Assembly (NCBI GenBank): GCA_963971575.1
Contig: OZ020619.1
Location: forward strand, 22,078,813 to 22,142,812
DNA: 64,000 nt
Direction: 5' to 3'
From: Liopterus haemorrhoidalis
Lineage: Eukaryota > Arthropoda > Insecta > Coleoptera > Dytiscidae
Shown here: one piece after another, positions 44,518 to 55,101 of the stretch
Position numbering within the stretch: position 1 is the first letter of the stretch
Layout of the letters: the number at the start of each line of letters is the position of its first letter
Program-made: the position numbers and the translations under genes
The notes under the pieces: generated by a model
The model's input: the letters and a program-made list of their open reading frames with translations, nothing else
Database searches by the model: none
What the model was told of the DNA's origin: nothing

Positions 44518-44620
44518 AGGCCGGCCGGGCTGGCCTTATGGGGTATAGCGGTTTGAATTACCCAGGCCCCGAGATGTATAGGAGCCCCAGTACGTTTTAT
44601 GGGGCTCCAGGAAAAAATTT
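44518..44620 (+). mobile_element. GC-rich hAT-like end fragment
   Basis: GGCCGGCCGGGCTGGCC followed by CCAGGCCCCGAG and GGAGCCCC-GT...GGGGCTCC. Resembles termini of the CAGGGCCGGCC type. Borders not found. Confidence 0.3.
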
Positions 44621-44824
44621 ACCCACAAAATTTAAATCATACTCATCTTATTTGATCTACAACAACTGCATGCTATGGCACGAATTATGAATCGTACGAG
44701 AAAGTCGTACCGAATCCCAAGAAAAATTAGTGGGAAATCGGGAAAATCGCTATACTCGGGAGTACCCACAATAATGATAATAATAATAACTTTATTAATT
44801 AAGCTAAACATGTATCTAATGATA

Positions 44825-45790
44825 CAAAATTTGATGTGAAGTGTAAATTTTCACACCTTTCTGAATTTTGAAGGTATTTAATAAATGTAAGAAGCCAATA
44901 GAATGCTAGATGATTAGGACAGTATTTTTTCTATATACACCTTTATTCGTTAATTTGAGTACTAAGAATTTTCATTTAACTTTTTAAACTAAATTTAAAT
45001 AATTTGAGAAAATTCACGATAAAACTCCAGCGGTTTTTCTTGCGATTTTGCATAGTATCTTAGTCTTCATTAAATTAAAAACAAATATATTGATAAATGC
45101 CTTTTTTAATTTTAAAAACGAATTTCTCACTATTATCAATGATGTAAATTATTTATATTTCACTTCTATAAATGATTTATTTCTCTTTGATACCTTAAAG
45201 ACTAATGACGGAGCTATTAAAAAATTTGCATTATATTTTTAATTTCACTAGACGGACTAAACGTACAGTACCCTAGGCATAAATACAAAAAAGCCATAAC
45301 AGTATCAGCCATAATTTAGCAATAAATTGAAAAAAGATTTTGTCAAAAACACAAAAAATACGATATCTTCCAGGTCACATTAATGTACATTGCTCAGAAG
45401 ATTGCAGATTTTTAAATTAACCCCCCCTGTCTATTCGGTAGAAATTGTGGCTAAACGGCTGGACATAGCAAGTTGTAATTTGGCATACTTGTACAACCGT
45501 TTGACTCACATATAGGAAAACTATTCAAAATATAACATCGCGGTAAAAATATAAACAAATATGTATTCAAAGAAGAAAAAAATATATTTCTTTAAATTCA
45601 TAGTAAACTTTTATGGGGGGAATCAAATAAAACCTCTTAATGCGTGGATGAACTATTAAATTTTTATTTTTGAAAAATAATTTTGGTGTGATTTGCGCCA
45701 AAAATGTGTCGGAACACTTTTGTTCCCCTATTTTCCAGAGGGATTGAACTAAAAATCTGAAAAAATTCTCAACAATATACTATAATTTTA
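44825..45790. repeat. two abutting R1 fragments in opposite orientation
   Basis: 44825-44900 carries the complement of the R1 3' end (GTGAAGTGTAAATTTTCACACC, AGGTATTTAATAAATG). 45430-45790 carries the 5' half in plus sense (CGGTAGAAATTGTGGCTAAACGG, TTTGGCATACTTGTACAACC, GGATTGAACTAAAAATCTGAAAA). Between them nothing is recognised. Confidence 0.6.
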
Positions 45791-46226
45791 TTTATGTAGA
45801 TAAAACTTTTTTTCTTTAAGCGGTTTATAATGCTAACTTTACATTGTTCAATACATTCGGTAGAAATGATACATTTTTTTACTAGTAACAAAATGTGAAT
45901 ATTTTTATACTAGTAAATAGTTCATATAGTTATCAACAGATGGCACTGATGGCAGCAGTCGCCATAAACAAAACATCTGTCAATTTAATATGTTTGTCGC
46001 GTGGTTTGTAGTGAATTCAGAAATTAGTTACGTTATTAGTGAGTTACTTTATTATTATTCTGTGATCATTCTGTGATTAGTTACAAAATACACAATATAA
46101 AGATCAAAAATTAAAAAATGTCTCAATCAATTCAATGTACACCGCCGGAATTAGCAGCAATAGTATCTGAAACTATAAAGTCATAAGTATTTATGGTTGC
46201 AAATTTTTAATACATACGCTTGAAGA

Positions 46227-46374
46227 AAAAATAGTATATGTCACTCGGAGTAGAACGCCTTTTTTGTGCTTCGCTCAATATGCAAGCCTCGGCTGCGCCT
46301 CGGCAGCAACATTTGAGCTCAGCACAAAAAAGAGCGCGTTCTACTCCTAGTAACATAATATACTATTGTCCATC
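46227..46374. repeat. 148-bp foldback
   Basis: ATAGTATATGTCACTCGGAG...TAGAACGCC-TTTTTTGTGC and its inverted copy GCACAAAAAAGAGCGCGTTCTA...GTAACATAATATACTAT, with a GC-rich loop (CCTCGGCTGCGCCTCGG). Nearly a complete hairpin; probably a small MITE. Confidence 0.75.
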
Positions 46375-46622
46375 TTACTAATAATTTTCTTTCCCAAAAC
46401 AAAATCTTCCTTATACATATGGTTCAAGCCAGGGCGTCGTTAGGGACCCGTAGACCACACTATGCGGGGATCGAGAAGCGCAATATTAATTTACGGGGGG
46501 TGGGGGGATTTGAAAATACTCCACTGGTTTCAGCACCTCCATCGAAGGTTCCCACAACCCACCACTGCAGTCGACAAGAAAAAACGATTATATTTTGACG
46601 TATTAGACGTATTTGTATTAAG

Positions 46623-47360
46623 CACGGCTTCGAATCGGAACTGAACCGAAAACCTAAAAAAACCGTTATTTTTGTCGGAACGAAAACCGGAGCTGAACCG
46701 AAAAAAAAATATCGGTTTATTTCGGTTCAGATAATGTTTATGGGACTCTTGTTGTTTTTTTTTAAATTGTTTGCTATTAATGCCAGCAGGGTGAGGTTAT
46801 AAAATAAGAGTAATTTTTTTTTTTTGGGTTTGCGAGGTATATAAATAATACTGATAAAATTTCTTGTCACATCAACAATTTTATTGTGTTAGTGTATGTT
46901 AATTATGTTATGATATAATTTTCTCATTATTTTTGCTTAAATTTTATTTGTTTTTGTCATTTTTGTCTTTTGTTCTCTGTACCTTTTTTTTTTGGTTTTG
47001 TGTGGTTACTTTGTGTATGTATATTTTCTCAATGTTTTCTTTTCTTCTTGTATCTTTTATTTTATGTTCAATATATATAATTTTTAAAATATTATTACCA
47101 GAACCCCCCTCCCTGGCAGCGGCATTGGTATGATTATTACAAAATAAGGAATAAAATGTTCTTCTAAATTATAGTAGAAAATCAATTTCTAATACAAATA
47201 AAAGCATTTAAAAATTTATCACTCGGAACTGAATCGAAAACCGAAAACCGAAAAAAAATGTTATTTTTGCCGGAAGGAAAACCGGAACCGAACCGATATT
47301 TTCTTTTTAAGTGAACCGGAACAAAAATCGAAACGAAAAAAATAACGGTTCGAAGCCCTG
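46623..47360. mobile_element. hAT MITE, 738 bp, exact 8-bp TSD
   Basis: GTATTAAG lies on both sides (46615-46622 and 47361-47368). Ends CACGGCTTCGAA and TTCGAAGCCCTG; subterminal ACCGAAAACCG/ACCGGAACCGAACCG clusters at both ends. A related unoccupied site lies at about 50000-50060. Confidence 0.9.
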
Positions 47361-47597
47361 GTATTAAGTATTTATACATATTATGTAAACGTAATAGACA
47401 TTTACTTACGACGTTATGGTTTTCTTTAAAAAATCCGTCTGTAGTTAACACGATAGGAGGAGGATGGTTCTGATAAAATCTTTTAGTATACATCGCAAGT
47501 TGTTCACCAGTAAATCCATGCATTGCAACTACGTTTTCAAGCCGTGATCTACAACTGCATGCATTAGCGCGCCCACCTTTACAAATTGCCGAGACAT

Positions 47598-47632
47598 TCA
47601 ATAAATAAATAAATAAATAAATAAATAAATGA
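47598..47632 (+). repeat. AAAT microsatellite
   Basis: Eight or more AAAT units. Similar runs at 17638-17659 and 52549-52573 (TTTA). Confidence 0.85.
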
Positions 47633-47833
47633 GGAAAATATTCCAAGATACCCCCTGTACTATGATCTGTTAAACTGTCGAGGAGCTTAATAGCTTAGTC
47701 GGATTTTTTTATAAAGAGAATGACGTCACCGAGCAATTCAAGACATATGCATATACAAAGTATTAACTCAAATGTACGAATGTTATGTGAGTACCTACAT
47801 AAGCCGTGCGTCATACTCAGTGTTGTAATAGAT

Positions 47834-48153
47834 TAGGGTGACCATTTTCTTAAGAAGGCAATGCGGGACGGAGCAAAAAAAATGGTCCTCATCTCCCAAA
47901 TCCAAGTGAAGAGCAAAAAAAAAGGTCCTCATCTCCCAAATCCAAGTGAAGAGCAAAAAAAAGGTCCTCATCTCCCAAATCCAAGTGAAGAGCAAAAAAA
48001 AGGTCTTCACCTCCCAAATCCAAGTGAAGAGCAAAAAAAAGGTCCTCACGTCTCAAATCCAAATGCGGGACAAAATGTTAAAATGCGGGACTTTTGCGGG
48101 ACGCATCTTAATGCGGGACAAAATGTTAAAATGCGGGACGAATGGTCACCCTA
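47834..48153. mobile_element. hAT MITE, 320 bp, with 38-bp minisatellite
   Basis: Ends TAGGGTGACCATT and AATGGTCACCCTA are perfect inverted repeats. Flanks TAATAGAT and CAATAGAT agree at 7 of 8. The same terminus as the 2.46-kb hAT at 4645. The interior has a five-unit tandem repeat (47870-48062) and repeated AATGCGGGACAAAATGTTAA words at the right end. Confidence 0.9.
47870..48062 (+). repeat. 38-39 bp minisatellite, about 5 copies
   Basis: Unit core GAGCAAAAAAAAGGTCCTCA followed by TCTCCCAAATCCAAGTGAA. All frames stay open through it (two plus frames and one minus), producing misleading repetitive ORFs; these are not genes. Confidence 0.92.
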
Positions 48154-48842
48154 CAATAGATACATTAAAAAAAATATCTAGATACAGATACAGATACCTA
48201 AGAAAAATTGTATCTAGATGGAGATATAGATACAAAATTATAAAAAACATCTAGATACAGATACATGCCAAAAATGTTTGTATCTAAATACAGCTAGATA
48301 CTTTTGAAAAAACACAGAAAAATGAAAATACCATATTTTTTACCAAACAAAGAGTGTATGTTAATCAGTATTATACAGGCTGTCCAAAATGTCCGTGACG
48401 CCACAAAAAAAAACCTAAAGTTAAGGTAAAACACTATTCTACGGAATAAATTTGTACTAAATAACGTACGAGTATGTATTATTTTAGCCATATGTGTTAA
48501 CGTATGAGCTGCGTATCTATAAGACTAATGTTAGTCTTATAAACACGCAGCTATGTTCTTGTTAAGAGGATGTTCCTTGCAATCAAATTTTAGCCCTAAT
48601 TGAAGTGGAATTCGTGTAATGTCACGATCATTTTTGATCACTAATAAAAAATTACTGATAAGAAATATGTAATTATTTTTTTTTCTCATTCCATACAAAT
48701 TTAATTTATAAACAAAATTGACATTCTCACGCTTATAAATTAAATTTATATGTACGTTTAATAATTTATTAAATTTTACGTTCTTTAGGAAACACACCTA
48801 CTTATCTTACTGATTTCAATTAAAAAATGAACTTAATATCCA

Positions 48843-49015
48843 CACTAGCATGGCCGGCCCTTGGGTGAGGCGGGCTAGAGCCAGGCCTCAAGTGATGAAA
48901 TGCCTCACAAAAATTACCCAAGTGTATTTTCAATCACTGTATAGTTTTGAAGGGCCTTAATTTGTTTTGCCCAAGGCTTCACAAAACCACGGTCCACTTC
49001 CAAACCACTAGTGTG
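48843..49015. mobile_element. GC-rich hAT-like remnant inside 47818-49496
   Basis: CTAGCATGGCCGGCCC...AGGCCTCAAGTGATGAAATG on the left and CCACTTCCAAACCACTAGTG on the right. Flanks (ATCCACACTAG / CACTAGTGTGGAT) suggest a duplicated CACTAG-type site, but orientation is ambiguous. Confidence 0.35.
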
Positions 49016-49568
49016 GATATACTTTTTCATATATTTTTAGTAAATTGCTCATCAAAATAGCAACAATAGTTATTCAATAACTTAGTTTTCATTAATAATG
49101 ACCCATTTTCCTTAAGTGTTGTATCTACTATTGTGGTACCTAAATACTTACTATTTTTACGGCCGTTCAAAAGCTACGAAAAACGAGTGAGATTTTTTTT
49201 TTGACATTCCATTTAAATTTACTTTGTAAACTTCTGAATTTCAATTGTTTTCTCAATTTTGTTTATAGTAAAAATATAATATTTAAAATGACACTATTAT
49301 ATCAGCTCGGTATCATGGTATAAAAATAAAGTAACTATCAAAATATCTGAAATACAGATACAAGATACTTAAATTTAAATATCTAGATACAGATACAGAT
49401 ACATATTTCAAAAAGTATCTAATTTGTATCTAGATACTTGAAAAAGTATCTAGTTACTGTATCTAGATACTTGTAACTAGATACATTACAACACTGGTCA
49501 TACGACCGTCGATATATTAAAATCTGCTTGAATATTATGTGTACATAAGCACGTTTATTGTACATAAC

Positions 49569-49876
49569 CAGGGCCGCCCTTTGCATTTGCGGAGCCTGGA
49601 GCAAAACTTGAGTTGCGGGGCCCCAAAACTGGATTTGCGGGGCCCCATCTATATATATATATATATTGAATAACGATATTTTCTTGAATATTATCAACTA
49701 TTAACAAAGTACACATACTTATATTCAATAAAAATATAAATTTTTTCCTACTATTTATAAAACTTGGAATAATATTTTTAATGTATTTTATTATTTTATT
49801 ACTTGACGGTAATTTTATTACGAGGCGCGGGGCCTGGGGCAGGTGTCCCACTTGCCCCCGCCTAGGGGCGGCCCTG
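49569..49876. mobile_element. hAT MITE, 308 bp, exact 8-bp TSD
   Basis: Ends CAGGGCCGCCC and GGGGCGGCCCTG, flanked by TACATAAC on both sides (49561-49568 and 49877-49884). Interior GCGGGGCCCC blocks near both ends and a TA run. Non-coding. Confidence 0.92.
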
Positions 49877-50159
49877 TACATAACCTCACAAATTCTAAAG
49901 CGCTTTGTAAAAATATTTTAAAATGAGCGGGTTTCGGTTACCTTAGAGAAAAAAAAGACGTTTTTATGTGCCTCGGTATTAATATTGTTTTTTTATTGTA
50001 TTAGACGTATTTGTATTCAGTATTTGTACATAGTATGTAACCGTAATAGACAATTTCTAGTGACATCATAAAAAAAAAAAGATTGTAGATGCAATGCATT
50101 TAACGTTGAACAACCTTATACTTTTATTTTGTACATTCTTGCACCGATGTAACATACAA

Positions 50160-50567
50160 TACTCGCCAGCAGTGGCAGCGTTAGCTCTTAAAATCTAGAG
50201 AGCCCAGGAAATATTTGAGGAGGGCATCATTTTTTATGGTCAAGTGATGACCTAAAAAACAAGGACCTGCCTTCAAAAATATCAGTGATGACCGCCTTCA
50301 AAAACAGATCCTTGTTGCACACACAATTTTCTCCAAGCGTTTCTGGGGGGGGGGGGGGGCTACTGGGGGCCAGAGCAATTTGGGGGCCCGGACCCGAATT
50401 CTTCAACTTGAGAAAGAGGTTGTTGGGAATTCAAAAGACTTATAATGCCCTTCTTGAATACCAAGACAAAAGTAATGCTGTGAATAAGCATAGTGACGTA
50501 TTCCATATCTCAATTTTCTCTTTGATAATTCAAATGCTCAGCAGGGAGCCCACTTTGAAAAACACTG
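50160..50567. mobile_element. hAT debris with poly-G tract
   Basis: The left part carries GTGATGACCTAAAAAACAAGGACC units and a G15 run (50345-50360). The right edge on the minus strand reads CAGTGTTTTTCAAAGTGGGC, a Charlie-type end. Not one clean element. Confidence 0.4.
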
Positions 50568-51524
50568 CTCTAAAACTGAGTGGAGTAATATGAAAGTAAT
50601 GTACTGTCAACAAGAATTATCTCTATTTAAAAAATATTAAAATATCCTTGTTTGCTTTATTATATTTAGTGTTTTGAATTCTAGAATCATATACTTACTA
50701 AGCGTTAACCGGTGTTTTATTATATTCCGTCCGTGCGTGTTTGTTTACAAATTTCAATTCAATTATAATAATTAATTTCGAATTTCGTATTTGTGATGAA
50801 ATAACGGAACGTGAAGTTCAACAATTAGTTACTTAAGTATTTAATTCAAGGTTACGTTTTACACTTTTACTATTTTTATGCTAAATAAGAATTTAATTAA
50901 CATCAATAAAACTATGGATGTTGTTTCAAATTAAATACTTGTATTGTCTTAGAAATTACGAAAACTTATATTAGGTGTTAAGTGCGGAACTCTGCAGTGT
51001 TCCCAGACGGAGACACTGACCAGGTGCCTGCTCTAAGGAGCGCGAAATAGAACAGAATGCTGGAGATGGGATGGGAGATATACTGGTTAATGGATTTACC
51101 TCTTACTTGAAGCGTGATTGTATCAAAGGGCCCTTTGAAATACTGTAGTCTGGTTCACTCTGGAGTAGGACAAAATTGGACACATAGCCGCGTTGATACA
51201 CTGAATAAGTACACACGGCAATCGCGAATTAACAAACAAACAATAAGACACGAGACGAATGTAAAAGAAACGGACATTCCTGAATAGACCGAAAACGGGG
51301 TCGTTTACGGTAGCACGAGGCTCTAAAGTAGCCTGACTTATCGATATTGGACGAAACGCTATCAGACAACGCCGGTTCAATAATGTACTTAAAAAAATAT
51401 AAAACCTAAGGAATCTCCCACTTAAATAATAAAAAGGTCTCCCAGAAGATAGGCGCGAACATTAGGTTTAATTTGTAATGTTTGTTATATTGTTACTGAA
51501 ATTAAAATATATAGTAGTTGAGTG

Positions 51525-51645
51525 TTAAATTTTAGTGTTTCATAGGTATAACTAAGAAATCTTTATATCGTCACTCATGTGTCTGTCCGTCTATTTGTCT
51601 GTAGGTATGTCTGACTATACGATAGTTATTGTGAACAAAGGGCTG
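51525..51645 (+). repeat. R1 5' fragment
   Basis: TTTAGTGTTTCATAGGTATAAC-AAGAAATC and a TGTCTGTCCGTCTATTTGTCTG run match the start of R1. Similar short 5' fragments lie at 2538-2600 and 8395-8470. Confidence 0.5.
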
Positions 51646-51679
51646 AACATATAGAAGAGAAACTAATTTGGTAAAATAC

Positions 51680-52115
51680 CAGTGGCGTGGCGTGACTTTC
51701 TGATCACGGGCTACAGTGAAAACAAATTTATGTTCGAGGGCAAAGGAGTTTTTCTAAATTAAAATTAAATAATAGAAATAAAAAAATGAGAAGATAAAGA
51801 AAATTAAAATTAAAAAATCACTATTATTCTTTTTTAGAGTATATTTAACTTTTAGTGCAATTTCATGCCAAACAGTAAAAGCTTAAGAACAACTTGAATG
51901 TTTATTACTTGGTCGTTTTTTTATTTAAGATTCTTGATTTGTATTCGTTTGCAAACCAAATTTCACTTGGGTACAAATATCTTCCGCGCGTAACATATCC
52001 TACTGATTTGAAAAACAGATGCCAGTACTGGAGTGTTAAATAAGGTTGCTATACACAGGTGTTTAAAAAATACAGATCTATGAAAAATTCAACAAGGATT
52101 CCACGCCAGCCCACT
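51680..52115. mobile_element. possible hAT-type element (CAGTGGCGTGGCGTG)
   Basis: Left CAGTGGCGTGGCGTGACTTTC and the complement of the right edge (TAGTGGGCTGGCGTGGAATC) are imperfect inverted ends. No duplication found. Confidence 0.4.
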
Positions 52116-52164
52116 ACAATTGCTCATACCTAGAATACCTTAAATAGTAAATTGTGCAACTAAC

Positions 52165-52299
52165 ATGGAATGCTATGTATGTCAAACGAGAATGAAATTC
52201 CTTGCGTGCGGCTTGTGCAGCAACTCATTCGAGTGCGGAATATGTATTGTTGCGCATGTTGCACATTATACTTTTCTTAAGATTACCATTTTTCAATAA
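52165..52299 (+). CDS. 44-codon cysteine-rich ORF, unknown
   Basis: Not a recognised family. MECYVCQTRMKFLACGLCSN then SFECGICIVAHVAHYTFLKI TIFQ: three CxxC pairs (C3/C6, C15/C18, C24/C27) followed by H31 and H34, a spacing able to bind two zinc ions. Codon use and AT-rich flanks give no independent support, and no splice partners are evident. May be an exon relic or chance. Confidence 0.2.
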   Translation: MECYVCQTRMKFLACGLCSNSFECGICIVAHVAHYTFLKITIFQ

Positions 52300-52354
52300 A
52301 TCAAAAATTATAATCTAGAAAATATAATGTATATATATTATTGACAGATATAAC

Positions 52355-52658
52355 CAGAGCCGTAGCAACGGGTTGGCATTGGGGCACTTGCCAGGGGCGC
52401 AAAGGTTTGACGAGGGGCGCCATTGTGTATATTTGGTCACTAAAAGTATTGGCAGGTGAAAACCTTTTTTTTTTTGCTCATCACTTGGATTTGAGGAGCG
52501 AGGACTTTTATTTTGCTCATTTGTATTTGTGGAGTAAGAACCTTTTTTATTTATTTATTTATTTATTTATTTTTTTGCTCTTCTCTTGGATTTGGGGAGG
52601 TAAATTTTATCAATTTACTTTATTTGCCAAAGGCGCCAAAAACATTGTTACGGCTCTG
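52355..52658. mobile_element. hAT MITE, 304 bp, 8-bp TSD
   Basis: Ends CAGAGCCGTAGCAACG and the complement CAGAGCCGTAACAATG; flanks GATATAAC and GACATAAC agree at 7 of 8. The interior holds TTTGCTCATCACTTGGATTTG-type units (inverse of the 47.9-kb minisatellite) and a TTTA run. Confidence 0.88.
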
Positions 52659-52858
52659 GACATAACCGTTGGACATACCGTGGTGAAATGAATTCATTTG
52701 TTGTATTATTCTTATCCGAACGAACAGGTCGCTGAGCATAATTGAACAGATCTGAAATAACTGATCGCTCACTTTACAAATAAAACAGCGTATTTTATAA
52801 GCTAAATGGGATGTAATACTGTCATTTGACATTTACAACATCATTTTATGGTTACATG

Positions 52859-53086
52859 CAATGGCGCACCCAGGAAGGGGGGGGGGGGCGGAAGACAAAA
52901 TTATTTAAATTATTCTCATTTCTAAAAAAGTGATAATCTAAAAAAAAGTTCCTCACTTGTGAAATACATGTAATGACCTAAAAAGAAGGTCCTCATCTCT
53001 ATTTTTAAATACAAATACATATATTTATCTAAAAAACAAATGGTATTTCCCTCTTTTTGACCCCCCCCCCCACGGGTAAGCCTCTG
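52859..53086. mobile_element. hAT MITE, 228 bp, 8-bp TSD, poly-G/C ends
   Basis: Ends CAATGGCGCACCCAGG and the complement CAGAGGCTTACCCGTGG, each followed by a G or C run. Flanks GTTACATG and GTTACGTG agree at 7 of 8. Interior AAGTTCCTCACTTG / GAAGGTCCTCATCTC modules. Confidence 0.8.
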
Positions 53087-53761
53087 GTTACGTGCATAAA
53101 CATTAAACAAGCTCAGTTACTCAATGAACTGATTACCCCGAATATTTTGCCCGTTAGGGGTAAAGGGGGACATATAATGCGCACTTCAAGCTCACTTCAT
53201 CGAAACTAAGTAAGGTAAATATAGTTCAAACATTAGAATGCAATACAGGGTAAATGGAGTAGTTCTTCTTCATACGCTCTAATGGGTTCTCCCAATAAAA
53301 CTATCTTTTGTTTCCTTGGCAAGGTTGCCAGCTGTAAAGCGCGCTCTTCGTTGAAAACGCGGTACATATTATTATTAATTTTTCCCTGATACTTTTTCCA
53401 TTTAATTTGACTAACTTATCAACAAAACAATATAAAATTTCGCATAATATTTTAACTTCATTGACATATTTGCCACTTTTACAACATTTGGCAACACCGG
53501 TCCAATTTCCCATAAGAACAATACTGCATTATAACGTTTGAACGGACTATCTCACTCACAAACTGACGAGCAAACTCTTTTCTCGCACTGAGCGCTCAAA
53601 TAAGAATACAGCAATTGTACACGGCTGATATAGTAACGTGCGAAATGAAATCATTGTGCATGGTAACCATTGAATAAAAAGACTAAAGGAAGGAGGTTTA
53701 CATGTTAATTGGACAAACTAGGATGGTATTTCAAAATGGCGGACAATAGTTTCCGACTGTA

Positions 53762-54584
53762 CAGTGGCGTAGGGTAATTTATTAAAATAATTGTTATCGG
53801 TACAAAAAGACAAAATACCAATCTTGATATTTTCCAAAGAAACCAATGATAGGAGATACAAACAATCAATAAAACATTATTATATATCTGTAATTTATTA
53901 TTATAAAATTAATGATACACACAAGTAAATAAATACGTAAGAACTTATAGTAGAAAATTATGACAATACTTGTTTGTGACAATACAAAAATATGTTGAGT
54001 TTTATCAAAATCTCATTAATTCAATTACATAATATGAATGGAAAATACTTACGAATGAAAAGTTTTACCTTTAGTCTTGGCATTTTGTGTTCTTGTTCGT
54101 CCACATGCAGTATAGCTAACCATTTTGACAAGATGCCAAATTTCAGGTAAATGCGTATATTAAATCATAAAATAACTAAAAACTATTTTCGCCCTGCCTT
54201 TTATTTATTATTTATAAATTATGAATATACTTTAATTTATCAAAATAAATGTCAATAGTCACTTTTTAATACATAAACAAAAAAATATTGACAGCAATTG
54301 TGGTATTTAGAAAAGCCATAATTTCCGTCAGAAAAATTCAGTATGTAAAAATTCATATAGCTTCCTTCATTTAGTTTTTTTATTCAATGATGGTAACAAT
54401 ATCGAAATGATATCCATAATATTCGTAGGAAAAAACTATTATCTCATTGAGTACTGGAAATATCTTACTTTCCGAAATTTTGGAATTTTGAAATTTAAGT
54501 TTTCCTAACCTAAAAAAACTAGAAACCTAAAAAAACTAAAAATCTTTAAAAGCGGGGGGAGCAAGAAATGAAGTTACGCCACTA
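53762..54584. mobile_element. possible hAT element (CAGTGGCGTA ends)
   Basis: Left CAGTGGCGTAGGG and the complement of the right (TAGTGGCGTAACTTC). About 820 bp, no ORF, no clear duplication; symmetry limited to about 9 bases. Confidence 0.4.
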
Positions 54585-54838
54585 AAATAGGTATTTAAAT
54601 ATTTCTTTAGTCGTCTTCACAAAATTCTAGAAATACCCTGTCACATGTCACACTTTCAAGTTAGAACTAGTTACACATTTTATGAATTCATTTATGCAAA
54701 TGAAATATATTCTGATTTGCTCAAAATTTCTCAATCCAAGGTAAATAGTGTAACTGTTTCAACTTACATTTTCATACATGTATTTACATAAACTAGCAAG
54801 TAGATATTCAGTTACGAAATAACATCTTATATTTACAG

Positions 54839-54947
54839 GCCAACTGGTTCCGAGCTGCGCAGTACTGTCGGTTCCACGGCATGCACCTCGCCAGTATATC
54901 ATCACAAGAGGAGAACGACAAGCTCGAGAAGCATATCAAGGAATTTG
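54839..54947 (+). CDS. C-type lectin-like protein, exon 3 (CTLD helix region)
   Basis: The acceptor TTTACAG and donor GTAAGC bound 109 bases that translate as ANWFRAAQYCRFHGMHLAS, then ISSQEENDKLEKHIKEFG. The W-x2-A-x2-YC-x4-M-LASI-S-EEN string is the hallmark of CTLD helix 1 to helix 2 (the Cys is the first conserved domain cysteine and GMHLASI is strand beta-2). The exon leaves one base for the next, so at least one more exon with the WIGL/carbohydrate-binding loop and the last cysteines must lie past 64 kb. Sugar specificity (EPN or QPD motif) therefore cannot be read here. The protein is probably secreted; roles of related insect lectins in microbial recognition are known for the family, not shown here. 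Confidence 0.88.
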
Positions 54948-55101
54948 GTAAGCTCTAGATGTCCTTTACAACATTGCACAATGCTAGGAAATAATACACT
55001 AGTATCGCCTTTCTAGACCATATTTACTCAGCCTTCTGTGTAATTTAACAAGACTTTCGTATATGAAAACCATTTATTATTTTACACAAATTTCTAACTA
55101 A

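Larger units (their letters stand above)
47818..49496. mobile_element. hAT element, 1679 bp, 8-bp TSD, with nested MITE
   Basis: Ends CAGTGTTGTAATAGATAC and the complement CAGTGTTGTAATGTATCTAG. Flanks GTCATACT and GTCATACG agree at 7 of 8. Both ends carry many TATCTAGATAC/CAGATACAGATAC words. A second hAT MITE (47834-48153) sits inside the left terminal repeat. The interior (48.3-49.3 kb) has no recognisable transposase. Confidence 0.87.
44187..54838 (+). other. intron 2 of the lectin gene (about 10.7 kb, TE-filled)
   Basis: It runs from donor GTAAAT to acceptor TTTACAG and is phase 0. It carries at least six hAT-type elements with recognisable target duplications, plus fragments of the ~1.1 kb repeat. 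Stretches 45.79-46.22, 50.58-51.5 and 53.1-53.76 kb show no gene. Confidence 0.7.

Noticed and set aside
47795..48254. three overlapping repetitive frames around the minisatellite
   Set aside because: Tandem repeat artefact inside a hAT MITE; frames exist on both strands.
51123..51380. 85-codon minus-strand frame in slightly GC-richer DNA
   Set aside because: No signal, motif or neighbour support.
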